Shown: positions 47,069 through 59,734, numbered from the stretch's first letter. The stretch: 64,000 nt of DNA from Luzula sylvatica (GCA_946800325.1 OX326959.1:3864501-3928500); one strand, 5' to 3'. Numbers and translations: made by a program. The notes: generated by a model from the letters alone, not told the origin.

Positions 47069-48383
47069 ATGAATATATGTAATAATATGATGGTTGTTTT
47101 ATGAATTAACTTGTGTAAATATTTGTCTGTTTTTAATTAATTAATTTTTCATAATTATGATTGATTGTTAATTCATCATTCTGACTAATTAAAGCGTTGA
47201 TTGTGTATACTAATACTCATTGAGGAAATGTTGAAAAATGGAGGATAGAGTAGGATTTCCTCTTTTTTTTTTAATAAATACTATGATGTAATTTGACGGT
47301 ATGGTGTATTATTGCATTATAATTGTTGAAATATGATATTCAATTAATAAATCTCTGATTTAATATTATATTTCTGTTTCATTAAAACTAATATAAAACT
47401 AATATAAAGTAATATTATATAAAAATATCAAAAGTTTATACACACACTAAAATAGAATATATAAATATTATAACATTTTGACACTAAAATGATTTATGTG
47501 CAATAAAATAATATTTCGACATTAAAGAGTTAACTGTTAATTGGTCAATATATTAATTACATATTAAATATTTAGTAATTGTGTTAATTGTTAGTTCATC
47601 GTTCTAATTAAAGTGTTCATTGTTAATTTACCATTCCAATTAAGATGTTATTAGTATTTGAGGAAATGTGAAAAAAATGGAGGGCAAAGTCGATTTTTTT
47701 AATATATTGTTTTTAATATTATTATGAAATTTTAATAATTTAAATTAGGATACAGTGGTTGTTGCGAAATCCGGAGACATGTTATTAACATGATGAATTA
47801 ATTATTTTAATAAAAAAAAGTTGAATGTATTAATAACATTTATTTTCATATTAATATTACCATTTAATAAATAAAAATTGAATGTATTAATAACATTTAT
47901 TTTCATATCAATATTACCGTCCATTAAATTTGGAGCCATCAATATCTTTTGGTAATTGGAAGATACTTAATTTAAATTTGACCATAAAAAGTGCTCTGCC
48001 ATTTTTCTTTCACTTCATTGTATTTATATTACTTAAATCTAATTTCTGTTTTCAATCAATTAAACAACTCGAATTAAAAGTATCGTAATTTCAGTTTTCA
48101 ATTAATTTATTTTTGTGTATGTGACCATGTAGAAGGACAATGTATAGTTATAAGTATAAGATATATTGTTATATAGTGCGGAGACTACAAAATATCGAAT
48201 TTATCGAATTTATCTGTATCATCGTATATGTATCGTAAATCATATGTTTAATTGCAGAATACACCCCTGAAAAGTAAAAAACTACAAAACATCTCTGAAC
48301 AGTAAAAAAATGCAAAAAAACCCCTGAAATTGAACAAGTAAATAAGTGGATTTAATCCATTAACAAGTCAATCAATTAATACA
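47069..48383. other. AT-rich DNA, nothing recognised
   Basis: Very AT-rich, with short repeats such as TTGAATGTATTAATAACATT (47822 and 47878). No gene or element end seen. Confidence 0.5.
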
Positions 48384-48593
48384 TAAATATTTTGACTTTA
48401 TAGGTCAACAATGAGGACAGTCTTCAAGTACGAAAAATAGAAAGCATATTTTTCATCATCAATGTTCATGGCGCTCCCAAAATTCGAAGAAAAGTCACAT
48501 CTAAATTCGTTAAGAAATGTTAAAAAGTTACTTATATACACTACAATAAATCAACGCATTGTCGATGATTCATATGAATTAGTGATTACCTAT

Positions 48594-48655
<62 letters not shown>

Positions 48656-48837
48656 GCGAGCGAGTTAACCTACTTAATTAAGTATAATTTATGATCAATA
48701 AGTAAAATATACATATAAGAATAAACGAATATACGCGTTCGTAGGAATAATTAAGTGTACAATAAGATTGTGCACAAGTAAAATTCATGGGATATTCAGT
48801 TCGAACGAAATGATATATCCATTCGAACGGCAGGACG
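48384..48837 (+). repeat. Direct repeat, right copy (454 bp)
   Basis: Same sequence as 45421-45840 with a much longer TA repeat (48600-48653) and a few changes; the palindrome here reads CAGTTCGAACG. Confidence 0.88.
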
Positions 48838-48966
48838 CGAGTTATGTACAATATGATTGTAAATACTAAACACGGAGAAAAAATATAAATTTTGTTCGAA
48901 CATACGATGTGAAAGGAGTTCTGACCCTGTATAACAAAAATTGAAAATTGAAAACTGAAGAAGATT

Positions 48967-50301
48967 TGAAAACTAGAGGTAATTAACTCGTTATACGAAT
49001 CACAAATCCATAACAAAACTAAAGAAGATTTGAAGTCCAAAACAAAGACAATTTCAAGTGGTCCTTGTTTTGATGAGTGAAGTCAAAAAATGAAGGGCAT
49101 GAATGAAATAATGTATAGTACTATTGTCTATTACTATACTCACGAGAACTTGCTATTCATCTTTCAAACTATCACGAGATTAGCTTCTTACATAGTTAGT
49201 AAAATATAAATATAGCAATGTACATATTGATTGTCAATTCTCATGCCACTAATGAATGTTTGTTTTGCTTTTATAGATTAGCAAAATAAAATGGATTAAA
49301 AATCTTATACAGTGTATAATTGTCTAATATACAAAAGATAGGCATAAAGAATTAAGATCCTATTTTTGTCTTAACCAAAAAAAAATGAATTTCAGCCACA
49401 AAAAATGAAATTTTCGCATCGAATTTAATCGATTCAATGGTAAATAAAGGTGTATTATATTGGACGAATATTAGTGCATATGCTTATCTTGGGGCCAGGG
49501 GTCAAGACCAATTATGAGTTTGTTTGGATATTTTTTCACCTCTTTTAAGGGAATACTATCTACTTTAGTTTTTTGGGGAATTTGTTGAATTATGTGGAGG
49601 ATTTAGGATTTCTCTTTTAATACATTTTACTTTGTTATTGCAAATATGAGTGATGTTAAGATACTCATTAATTAAAAAGGATTGAGACTCATGATTTTTT
49701 AATCATTATATTTATGTTAGAATTTATATATTTTTAATGATAATCATATATGTTCAACTATAATAGTTAAAATTCATACATGTCAAACTACAATATAATT
49801 TCTCTATAAATCCTTGGAATTTTATTGGACAAGACTTCTAAAGTTTCTAATTTTACCAAGTTGTTTTCTGGAGGCTTTATGATTATGAAATCACCTCTAA
49901 TTAATATTTTCCTACAAAATCTCCTTCAAAAAAAAAAAATTCCTACAAAGAAATAAAGTGAAATGATTGCTGGAAATTGGAAGAAATGAAAGATGTGTTG
50001 AATTAAGTGCCAAACAATATAATATCAAACTAGCCAAGATCTTTTACCTTAGACCCAAAATCCAGGACATCAAATTCATCAAATTACTCCTTTTAAGAAG
50101 CGCATGCATTACTTCAAATTCAAACTTCAATTTCGAAAGTCTTTTTTACGAAGATGCCAAAAAATTTAGAATTATAATTTGTGGTTATGCAAATGTTAAA
50201 ACTTCCTTTTAAGTCATCAAAAACTCTTAACATTCTAACTAAAACCCTAATTCAAGGACCATTAGAAAAAAAAAAGAGGACTGGTCTTGACTGCTTAACA
50301 G
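48967..50301 (+). repeat. Segmental repeat unit 1, copy A
   Basis: About 1.33 kb of non-coding DNA (from GAAAACTAGAGGTAATTAAC) that recurs at 54343-55646 and 61124-62470 with only scattered differences. Short ORFs such as the one at 49967 are shared by the copies but are not convincing genes. Confidence 0.88.
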
Positions 50302-50977
50302 TGAGGCTTGTGCAATGTGGCAGGGAAAGTGGAGAGAGAAATTATGGGTAAATCTTTTTTTATATTTATATACTTGATTCTTGATCTTTTTCTTTTCTTT
50401 TTGGTTGGTTACTTTGTTTTAATCTTTTTCTTTCTTTCTTATTTTGCTCAAGTGTTGGCTACTTTGTAGTTTGTATGCCTTGGGAGTTAGAATTTGATTA
50501 ATTTATTGCATGGAGATTTTGCATTTACAGCCCCAAAAAGTTAAAATTAATTTAACTGTCAAAATACAATTAAATAGCATGTCCAATATCAATTCAACAA
50601 CTAAATAGGATCTAGGGTGTATAAGCAAATTTCATTTCGATACTTAAGTCATGGAAGCAAACAATGACTAAACTTCAATTTTTCTAAAAATGAATACAAG
50701 TAATTCAATTTTCACAAAGGGCATATCTGAAAATATATACTATTATACAGAAGATATATCAACCGTATATATTTGTTGGAATTTGAATAAATTACAAATC
50801 CAATCAAACTATGAATTGAAAGTCAGACATCAATTAATCCAAAACTGAAAAAAATAACAAATAATTTCAACTCAATCTTTTGAAATAGTTACATCATAAC
50901 TTCACTGCCAATAATTTCAACTCAATATATAGACTACTCAATCTTTTGAAATACACAACTCAACGCTTGGATTTCGC
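50302..50977 (+). repeat. Segmental repeat unit 2, copy A, and gene 3' flank
   Basis: Resembles 54107-54342 and 59846-60955 (GCAATGTGGCAGGG, GGAGATTTTGCATTTACAGC). It preserves the uninterrupted site AGATATATCAACC near 50752-50770, which in the third copy is split by a hAT element. The last part flanks the DUF247-type gene and may hold its 3' UTR. Confidence 0.8.
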
Positions 50978-53292
50978 CTATTTTAGATAAGCTGCAACCT
51001 TAGCAATAATTTGCATAAGGAGATATCCAAATGCCAAAAAAGCACAAAAAGAAAATACGAGCATATATACATTTTTGAAATATTTATCAAACAGCCAGGC
51101 ATTTCGTTTATTCCATTTTGATCTGCTCCACTTCTCCATCTTTTCCCCCATTGGTTTGAGATAGTAATCAACTCCGAATCCAAACTCCACCCCCACCCTC
51201 AATTGCGAAATGAGTTGAGCGACCTCCGCGTCGTTGTTTAAATGATTTAAAACAATATTTTTTCGTCCCAAAAACGCGACATCGTCGGCAGTGGACAACA
51301 AACTCGATATGAAGACAACATAGGTCGTTAAATCGTTACCGTAAACCTTAGAGGATTTTTCCAATAAAACAAAATTGGACAGCAAAAATAACGTGCTTTC
51401 GTCAACATGCAAAGTCGGCATTTGCAAAGTTCCATTGGTAAATTGGAGATCCAACAAAGAATGCGGTTTTTTTGTATCGAACATGGTAGGTTTGAATTTT
51501 ATTCCGAAGTCCCGATACTCGAGAGCACGGCGCCACCTCATCGGACCACTGATATCATCTTTTTTACCAAGGATATTATCTCTTTGACCAAACATAGCTT
51601 TCAGAAAACCAAGTCTTGATTTATGGGGCAACGATGTAGGCCTAAAATATCGGTGCACAAAATGGAGCAAGTGGTCAATGTCGTTGGGGTTGGGGATTAG
51701 CGATCTGGGTACAAAGGGATACCCAATTAAATTGGTTTCAAGGAAAGAACCGATGTTGTCGAATAATGTTTCGGTGCTACCACCGGTCAATACCCGGTAA
51801 AAAGCTCGAATTAAGTCAAAAGGCATTTGATTTTGATACATCAATACATCTTGTACGATGGATCTGTAGTGAGTATCAGAAAGATCAACAAATTCTTCAG
51901 AATTTTCGGGTTGGACCGAACTTTTGTTTGATCTTTTCGTGGGTTCGAAACCGGTTGTCCCGCGTAAATAAACGAGTATGAAGCTGGCATCTAACATAAG
52001 CTTGTGAGCGAAAGTAATTCGATCAAGCTTTAGTACTTCTCGATAACATCTCCTTAATTCCGGTTCTAATCTTTCATAAGCCCGCACATAATCTATAATT
52101 CCCTTGTCGCAATTAAGTCGAATCAAGTAATCAAAACATATTCTTTTCAATTTTTTCACAACCAGGGAGTCAATACCGGAATTATATGGTCCAATAGACA
52201 CTGTAGAAGGGCTAAAATCGAACGTTGATATATCAGATAACTTTCTGAATAGATACGTAATGGGTGGCTTTACATATGCACGAGGCTCGCACGGTTTCAA
52301 ATTAAGGATTAACATATCTTTCAATTGATCGGACGGTCGGTTTAAACACTGGTTTTTAATTTCATCATCTATAACATCAATATTTGGTGATATTTCAACC
52401 CTAGTACAATAAAACATAAAAATCATAATTTGCATTACATATTTTGCAAAATAATTTATGATTAACAAACCTTGCTATATTAGTGAGGAGGTCCACAAAA
52501 TGAAGATAAGACTCATCTTCTGCATGTTGTCTCGCAGCGAACAATTTTCTGTAATCTCCTTTAAGATAATCTACTTTCAATTCACGCACATAACGAAGAT
52601 ATGACACATCGAGTGCATGTGAGGGGAGGTTATCTAACTCGTTTTGGAACTCTTCTAATTTCTTCTCGACGAGGAGCTTCAGAAGATTTAAGCCAATCAT
52701 ATGATATTGTAATGGCGATTCCGGCATTATTCCCCTATGGAGAAAGAAATAATTTGGACATTAATCTCTTAATATAAAATGTCTGGTAAATTTTGTATTA
52801 GTTTACCTCGTGTCAGTGTAATAAAGCTTAAGCCGAGCGAAATTATCCTGAAATGAGCTCAGGTCTTTGGTTTTAACACTTAATAGCACAGCTTGTTCAT
52901 GAATTTGTCCTGATTAGAAGAAAATAAGATTGACAATAATTTGAAAAATTTTATTGGTTGATAATGAAAAATTTTGAAAAATTTAATCATACTTGCTAAG
53001 ACGAATTCTAGGGCTGCATTTGGGGTTTGCTGAAAGAAAGGGGGGGTGCATGAGAAATGATTGACAATAACCTGATTAGAAGAAAATAAGATTAATTATC
53101 AACGTAATCCATAAATATAGGTGCATAGATAAAATGAATCCAAAAGTAAATTAATACAAAAACCTTTAGTTCGTCGAGCACCGTCTTGCAAGTAGACAAG
53201 TTATTGAGCTCCAATGCCGATTTGAAATGCTGGAATTTCACAGTCGCGTCCCTCAATGGCCGATCCATCTCGTCGTCTCTCCTCCTGTCCAT
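50978..53292 (-). CDS. RPN12-like/DUF247 fusion protein, five exons, 665 aa
   Basis: Exons (minus strand): 53292-53164, 53071-52993, 52909-52807, 52734-52471 and 52400-50978. All four introns (92, 83, 72, 70 nt) are GT-AG and all phases agree, giving 1,998 nt to the stop. Residues 1-191 follow the N-terminus of proteasome lid subunit RPN12 (TPNAALEFVLAR, EQAVLLSVKTKD, MIGLNLLKLLVEKKLEEF), but its C-terminal winged-helix part is missing. From residue 193 the protein is a DUF247 member (STVSIGPY near 260, DVLMYQNQMPFDLI), ending in a membrane segment (about 636-656, VYMLVFSFCAFLAFGYLL). DUF247 proteins are plant membrane-associated proteins of mostly unknown role; grass members determine self-incompatibility. 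An in-frame alternative acceptor would drop 14 residues of exon 2. Two separate overlapping genes remain possible. Confidence 0.75.
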
Positions 53293-53525
53293 GATGAAAG
53301 GGAATTTTGGGGAATTTTGGGAAAGTATGTTAATCTCAAGCAATTACTTCTGAACCCAATAAGACTGGTAAAAAGAACAGAATCGGGCTAAATTGAGTGG
53401 GCCGTTGCAAATTGAAGCTCAAGGCTTTAAAAAAGATTAGCCCGGGCAAATTGAATGCAAACCCAAGTCCAACTGGAGACTGCAGTTGACAGAGGAGAAG
53501 TACCGTTGAAATGGAGGCGAAATGC
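53293..53525 (-). promoter_or_regulatory. Upstream region of the fusion gene
   Basis: The 230 bases between the fusion gene's ATG and the truncated C2H2 frame. It must serve as 5' leader and proximal promoter if the gene is expressed. No clear TATA box is seen; AGTGGGCC and AGCCCGGGC motifs are present. Confidence 0.4.
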
Positions 53526-53993
53526 TCATAGCAAACCCAAGTCCACGACGGAATTGCATTCGTAACACCCTGAAAACCTCCTAAATTGCATGTTTCTGAA
53601 AGACCCACCAATGGAATAGCTAGAGGAGAAGGAATTAGAAGAAGCACAAGAAGAACTTGATGAGAGTAGGTTGTAATTTGCAACATGATCCTCCAAGGGC
53701 TTTTTTGTAATTCGTCTTTCTTTGCTGGAGCATTCGCTGATGGAAGCTCTTCTCCTCTCACAAGGCTCCTCTTGATCTGGCTTGTATAGCTTGCTTTCTT
53801 TTTGTTTGCAAAGAGACCCAGAACAAACAATAGTTTTGCACTTTTTTCTGTGGTTCTCTGAGGAATCAAGGTTGCTTTTGCAATTTAGGAGGTTTTTGAG
53901 AGCTAATTTGTAAGATGGACTCTCTATTTCTTGATGAAGGTGTTGTTTTGAAAGCTTGTTGGTTTGTTTTTGTTTTAGCTTTATCTTCTTCAT
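53526..53993 (-). pseudogene. C2H2 zinc-finger gene, copy 1, truncated
   Basis: A 155-codon frame starting MKKIKLKQKQTNKLSK, similar to Arabidopsis At1g75710-type C2H2 proteins. It includes the Ser-rich stretch and the conserved FRNMQFRRFSGCYEC, but after CNSVVD the sequence switches to unrelated DNA (DLGLL, stop). The zinc finger itself and everything after it are lost. It ends about 230 bases from the start of the fusion gene, so the break point lies in that gene's upstream region. Confidence 0.85.
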
Positions 53994-54016
53994 GGATCCC
54001 TTGTTTCTCCCATTGC

Positions 54017-54017
<1 letters not shown>

Positions 54018-54058
<41 letters not shown>
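54018..54058 (+). repeat. GA microsatellite
   Basis: Pure GA repeat in the 5' flank of C2H2 copy 1; a shorter one lies at 59822-59843 in the matching place of copy 2. Confidence 0.9.
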
Positions 54059-54060
<2 letters not shown>

Positions 54061-54106
54061 GAATTATTCTTATTCTTGAGTTGAAGTTATGTTGTAAATA
54101 TGGCAG

Positions 54107-55646
54107 TGAGGTCTTGTGCAATGTGGCAGGGAAAGTGGAGAGGAGAAATTATGGGTAAAATCTTTTTTTATATTTATATACTTGATTCTTGATCTTGTGA
54201 CTTTGTTTTAATCTTTTTCTCTCTTTCTTATTTTGCTCAAGTGTTGGCTACTTTGTAGTTTGTATGCCTTGGACTTGGAGTTAGAATTTGAATAATTTAT
54301 GGCGTGGAGATTTTGCATTTACAGCCCCAAAAAGTTATAATTAATTCGTTATACGAATCACAAATCCATAACAAAACTAAAGAAGATTTCAAGTCCAAAA
54401 CAAAGACAATTTCAAGTGGTTCTTGTTTTGATGAGCGAAGTCAAAAAAAGAAGGGCATGAATGAAATAATGTATAGTACTATTGTCTATTACTATACTCA
54501 TGAGAACTTTCTATTCATCTTTCATACTATCACGTGATTAGCTTCTTACATAGTTAGTAAAATATAAATATAGCAATGTACATATTGATTGTCAATTCTC
54601 ATGCCACTAATGAATGTTTGTTTTGCTTTTATAGATTAGCAAAATAAAATGGATTAAAAGTCTTATACAGTGTATAATTGTCTAATATACAAAAGATAGG
54701 CATAAAGAATTAAGATCCTATTTTGTCTTAAACAAAAACAAAAAATTCAATTTCAGCCACAAAAAATGAAATTTTCGCATCGAATTTAATCGATTCAATG
54801 GTAAATAAAGGTGTATTATATTGGACGAATATTAGTGCATATGCTTATCTTGGGGCCAGGGGTCAAGACCAATTATGAGTTTGTTTGGATATTTTTTCAC
54901 CTCTTTTGAGGGAATACTATCTACTTTAGTTTTTTGGGGAATTTGTTGAATTATGTGGAGGATTTAGGATTTCTCTTTTAATACATTTTACTTTGTTATT
55001 GCAAATATGAGTGATGTTAAGATACTCATTAATTAAAGAGGATTGAGACTCATGATTTTTTAATCATTATATTTATTTTAGAATTTATATATTTTTAATG
55101 ATAATCATATATGTTCAACTATAATAGTTAAAATTCATACATGTCAAACTACAATATAATTTCTCTATAAATCCTTGGAATTTTATTGGACAAGACTTCT
55201 AAAGTTTCTAATTTTACCAAGTAGTTTTCTGGAGGCTTTATGATTATGAAATCACCTCTAATTAATATTTTCCTACAAAATCTCCTTCAAAAAAAAATAT
55301 TTCCTACAAAGAAATAGAGTGAAATGATTGCTGGAAATTGGAAGAAATGAAAGATGTGTTGAATTAAGTGCCAAACAATATAATATCAAACTAGCCAAGA
55401 TATTTTACCTTAGACCCAAAATTCAGGACATCAAATTCATCAAATTACTCCTTTTAAGAAGCCAAAAAATTCAAACTTCAATTTCGAAAGTCTTTTTTAT
55501 GTAGATGCCAAAAAATTTAGAATTATAAATTTGCGGCTATGCAAATGTTAAAATTCCATTTAAGTCATACAAAACTCTTAACATTCTAACTAAAAACCCT
55601 AATTCAAGGACCATTAAAAAAAGGAATGATCTTAACTGCTTAACAG
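54107..55646 (+). repeat. Segmental repeat units 2 and 1, copy B
   Basis: 54107-54342 matches unit 2 and 54343-55646 matches unit 1 of copies A and C. No convincing gene. Small indels (loss of about 15 bases near 55461) distinguish it from copy A. Confidence 0.85.
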
Positions 55647-56333
55647 ATGATATTACTTTGCATACATCATAAAATAAATTATGCTAAATTCATCAAGTTG
55701 GTGCTTCAAAACAAAAATTGGATGACACTAAGAATTATTGTTGTAACTTACTTTATATATTATTATATATTATATTATGATATATATAATGAATAAAGGT
55801 ACATTTTCAATTAGTACCTTTTAATTATGAAAAATGATGGTCTAACAAGCATGTATGGGGCACATTGCATAGGCCACCAAGATAACATGGGAATGTCGTG
55901 GTAATCACTAATCCATTCATGTGACATTTCCTTGTATGAATGAAATATCCATGTGAATTGGTCATGTATAGTTCACAAATTGCATGTTATATGTTATTTT
56001 TTTTAATTAATTAATGAATTTATTTTTCATTCTTTACTAATCAGTAATCATACAAGCCCGCCATGACTATTTATTTTTCATTCTTTTCAAAATAAAAGTG
56101 TACTATGCTTTATTTATTAATAATTCAATAAGAACAAAGAACAAACAATAATCAATAAAATTGGATATTCCTGAAAATTAAGCAAAATCAGAAGGGTCTC
56201 CTCGTAATAACAACTTCAACCCCCTCTAATCTTTTATTTTTAAATTACGATGAAAAAATACTTTCGACATAATTTTGTACAGGGGAGGAGGGGAGGGGAT
56301 AATAGAATATGCAATTCAACCCCTTTAATTCAA
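55647..56333 (+). repeat. Extended copy B, shared with copy C
   Basis: Continues similarity to 62471-63330 (CACATTGCATAGGCCACCAA at 55861 and 62653). Copy A lacks this part. No gene except the F-box relic listed separately. Confidence 0.8.
56197..56230 (-). pseudogene. Relic of F-box gene last exon
   Basis: The minus strand reads RLEGVEVVITR, matching KVLEGVKVVITR at the end of the F-box/LRR gene at 63305. Only the tail survives in copy B. Confidence 0.7.
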
Positions 56334-57220
56334 GGAAAATTTCAAATAAAACCTCAATATTTTTGGATATTCTAAAACACCCCTATCTTTTTGAAAAACT
56401 CGAAAAAATCTCATCTACTAAACTTTTATTTTTAAATATTCCCTATAAGGATTAAATCTAACTATGGATGGTGTTAAAAAATATCGATCAAAATATTATT
56501 TTATTTTCATATGTAATAATTAACAAAAAATGTTGTTTTTAATTAAATTTATTAGTTTTAAGAAAATTCATAAGTATTTTTTAACATGTAATGATTTCAA
56601 AAAAATAAAATTATTAAATGTTGTGTTTATATAATTTTAATATTTCATTATTATTCACGGAAAAATAACATCAGATAATAATAAAATAAACAATAATAAA
56701 TAAGCACCTTGAAAATATATTGATTGGTAAAAATATGTTTAAACATCTAGTTTTTATTTTCGTTCTCATTTTATGTATTTCTTTAATAATTTCATGATAA
56801 TTTAATTTTTAAATATTTGCAAGATGTTCTTTCAATAGTGTTGTTCGTTTTATTTTCTTTTATATTAGTTTTTCAACAAAAAAAAATATAAAATTCAAAT
56901 ATATATAATGTATGAAATATTAAAATTATATAAATATAACATATCATAATTTATTTTTTTAAATTATTATAAACTAAAAACAATTTAGGACTTTTCTAAA
57001 AAATTTAAATAAAAACAAAAACAATCTTTTAATTACTACATACGTAAATAAAAGAGTATTTTGGTAAAAAAAAAAAAAATTAACACCATCAATTGTTAGT
57101 TTTAACTCGTACGAAGGGTATTTGAAAATAAAAGTTTGATAAAAGATTTTTTTTTTTCTCAAATAAATATAAATTTTTTAGAATGTCCAAAAATATTAGG
57201 GAGTTTTTTAAAAAAATTCC
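56334..57220. mobile_element. Mutator-like MITE, 887 bp
   Basis: Perfect 9-bp duplication TTAATTCAA (56325-56333, 57221-57229). Ends start GGAA on both strands and share AATATTTTTGGAYATTCTAAAA-like inverted sequence within 50 bases, with several indels. AT-rich, no coding capacity. Confidence 0.78.
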
Positions 57221-57932
57221 TTAATTCAATAGGGTTAAAGTGGGCCGCATAGATTTCCCTTGTATGGACGAAATGGTCCATGTGCAAGTTACATATTATA
57301 AAACAAGAGTTAACACACAAAAATCGATACAACAATATATTTTAATTTTATAAGGATGTTCATAATATACTTTTATAGTAAAAAAATTGGATTATCTCTC
57401 TATTTGTGTGTGATATTATTGTGCGAGTATCATGCTAATTGTGTAATTCTTGGGGGAATATGTGAGTCTGTGACAATTTGCATTGATAATAGGAAATTAC
57501 GAATTTTGCAGTTTGAAATAAAAATGTGCTGTACTTTATTTATTATTATTAATAATTGAATAAGAATAAACGTTTTATCATTAAAAAAATGAGTGTATTT
57601 TAAAAAACAGGAGAATATGTGTACAATATAACATGTCAATTGTCATCATAATATGTCAGATTGATTTATATACATTCATAATGTCACATGAAATTCATAT
57701 TATAATTCACGTAGTGCTAGATTATACATGATATTTTTTATATTCTTAAAATATTTTATAGATAATAAATCCATTCATGTGACATTTCCTTGTATGAATG
57801 AAATATCCATGTGAATTGGTCATGTATAGTTCACAAATTGCATGGTACATGTCATGTTTTCTTAATTAATTAATTTATTTATTTTTCATTCTTTACTAAT
57901 CATACAAGCCCACTATGACTATTTAGGTTTAG
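57221..57932. other. AT-rich flank of C2H2 copy 2
   Basis: No gene. 57768-57845 repeats CCATTCATGTGACATTTCCT-type sequence also at 55910 and 62703. The 67-codon ORF at 57356 has no recognised feature. Confidence 0.5.
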
Positions 57933-58844
57933 CTAATAGATTGAAATCCTATCTACTGTGCAAATTGGACCGTTTTTCTTGAGCCAGCTCGATTGAAAAA
58001 TTATCTCAATTATATTCCTGCTCGAATCTTCCGAACACAGCTCCGAAACTAAATTCACAAAATATAAACAAAATTAATGAACATTAAATCTTCATGCACT
58101 ACACTAATTATTAAAACTAAAAAAGATTAATTAAAATTAAAATTAAGATAACAAAATTAATGTACCAGCATGTCTTATAGATTGATGATGCTCCAAGCTC
58201 TCACTTCTCAAGAAGATCTCACCACATTCATTACAAGTACACAAGACCCTCATGGACCCTCCATGGACCGGGTCCACGACGGAATGGCACTCGTAACACC
58301 CTGAAAACCTCCTAAATTGCATGTTTCTGAAAGACCCACCAATGGAATAGCTAGAGGAGAAGGAATTAGAAGAAGCACAAGAAGAACTTGATGAGAGTAA
58401 GTTGTAATTTGCAACATGATCCTCCAAGGGCTTTTTTGTAATTCTTCTTTCTTTGCTGCTGCATTCGCTGATGGAAGCTCTTCTCCTCTCACAAGGCTCC
58501 TCTTGATCTGGCTTGTATAGCTTGCTTTCTTTTTGTTTGCAAAGAGACCCAGAACAAACAATAGTTTTGCACTTTTTTCTGTGGTTCTCTGAGGAATCAA
58601 GGTTGCTTTTGCAATTTAGGAGGTTTTTGAGGGCTAATTTGTAAGATGGACTCTCTGTTTCTTGATGAATGTGTTGTTTTGAAAGCTTGTTGGTCTGTTT
58701 CCGTTTTAGTTCTTGATGAATGTGTTGTTTTGATAGTTCGTAGGATCGGCGACTCGGAGTTGGAGTCGGCCGACTTGAGCCGGAGTCGGCGGTGGCCGAC
58801 CCGATTCCGTCCGATTCCGGTCGGAATAGTCCGACTCTGTCCAA
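57933..58844 (-). pseudogene. C2H2 zinc-finger gene, copy 2, both ends altered
   Basis: Exon 1 (58844-58166) and exon 2 (58048-57933) join in phase: RHA|V|SEL. The protein matches the At1g75710-type family, with FRNMQFRRFSGCYECHSVVDP and a complete C2H2 finger (CNECGEIFLRSESLEHH...H); exon 2 then reads RNIIEIIFQSSWLKKNGPIC and stops early at IYstop, well short of the family's usual C-terminus. A transposon at 58734 replaced the original start: the frame now begins at a Met inside the element (MDRVGLFRPESDG). The original first codons lie orphaned at 59785. It could make a transcription-factor-like nuclear protein, but is probably non-functional. Confidence 0.82.
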
Positions 58845-59734
58845 TTTTGCCTGAGAAACTTGTTAGGAAAAGAACCTGTAGTAGTAGTAGTCAATCTAGA
58901 GGTGAAAGGTAGCGTTTTTGTTTTCGATCTAAGGGGAGAGGTGAATATCGGGAAGCTGTGGTCCTGTGGATGAATGTTTAGTTTTTTTACCATTATCGCT
59001 TGATGAAGAAGAAAGGATTTCTACAGCTGTATTGGTCATAACGGGTAGATGATAAAGATTATATGTGATTTGTGTAGTGTTATCTTTTATGTGTCTGGAG
59101 CTTTTATAATTGTTTTATCATTTCTTATTCAGCTACATATTCATGATATTCACAACAAAATTTATTGTTAAAAGTGAAAAAGTCTATATATTTCCATTCT
59201 ATCATAAGATATATGTATGATTTTTTACTACATGCTTATGCAGCAAATATTTCGCGATTCAATTAATAATAATACAAAATTAATTAGTTATTTTACAAAA
59301 ACAAAATTTGTATATTTACATAATTCAAGTGAAACATTTTTTTTATAGAATATAAAATTCCATTTCTCGGTAATCCTTTGTATTATTATAGTCATAATTA
59401 TTTCTTGATTGTTTTCAATTTTATTAATATTCTTCTGAAATTATCTTCATATTTTTGGATCCAACGATCTACGTCATAATTTATATCGTCTTCGTTATCA
59501 AAATGAGCATGATAATAACGAGGTCATGCAACCGGCGCGTCATAGTTTTTGACACTAGTTTATTTTATGATGTATTTTTTTAGTTAATTAAGTATTACTA
59601 TATATAATATAATGTAAGTTGCATTTGTGTTATTTTTTTAAATTTTGTTTAAATAGTAAGACAACATTTTCACAAAATCCGACTCACCCGACTATTACTC
59701 TTCGGCCATCGGCCGACTCCGACTCTAAGAACTA
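58734..59734. mobile_element. DNA transposon-like insertion in C2H2 copy 2, about 1.0 kb
   Basis: The inserted block starts TAGTTCGTAGGATCGG and ends ...CTAAGAACTA, giving inverted ends TAGTTC followed by GTCGGAGTCGG-like repeats on both sides. TTTTGA flanks both sides, and copy 1 of the gene lacks the block. Its GC-rich ends and AT-rich middle suggest a non-autonomous hAT-like element, but borders are uncertain by a few bases. Confidence 0.6.

Noticed and set aside
45421..48837. Complete LTR retrotransposon
   Set aside because: Repeats lack TG...CA ends, no primer binding site or purine tract, no gag-pol, and no target duplication; kept only as direct repeats.
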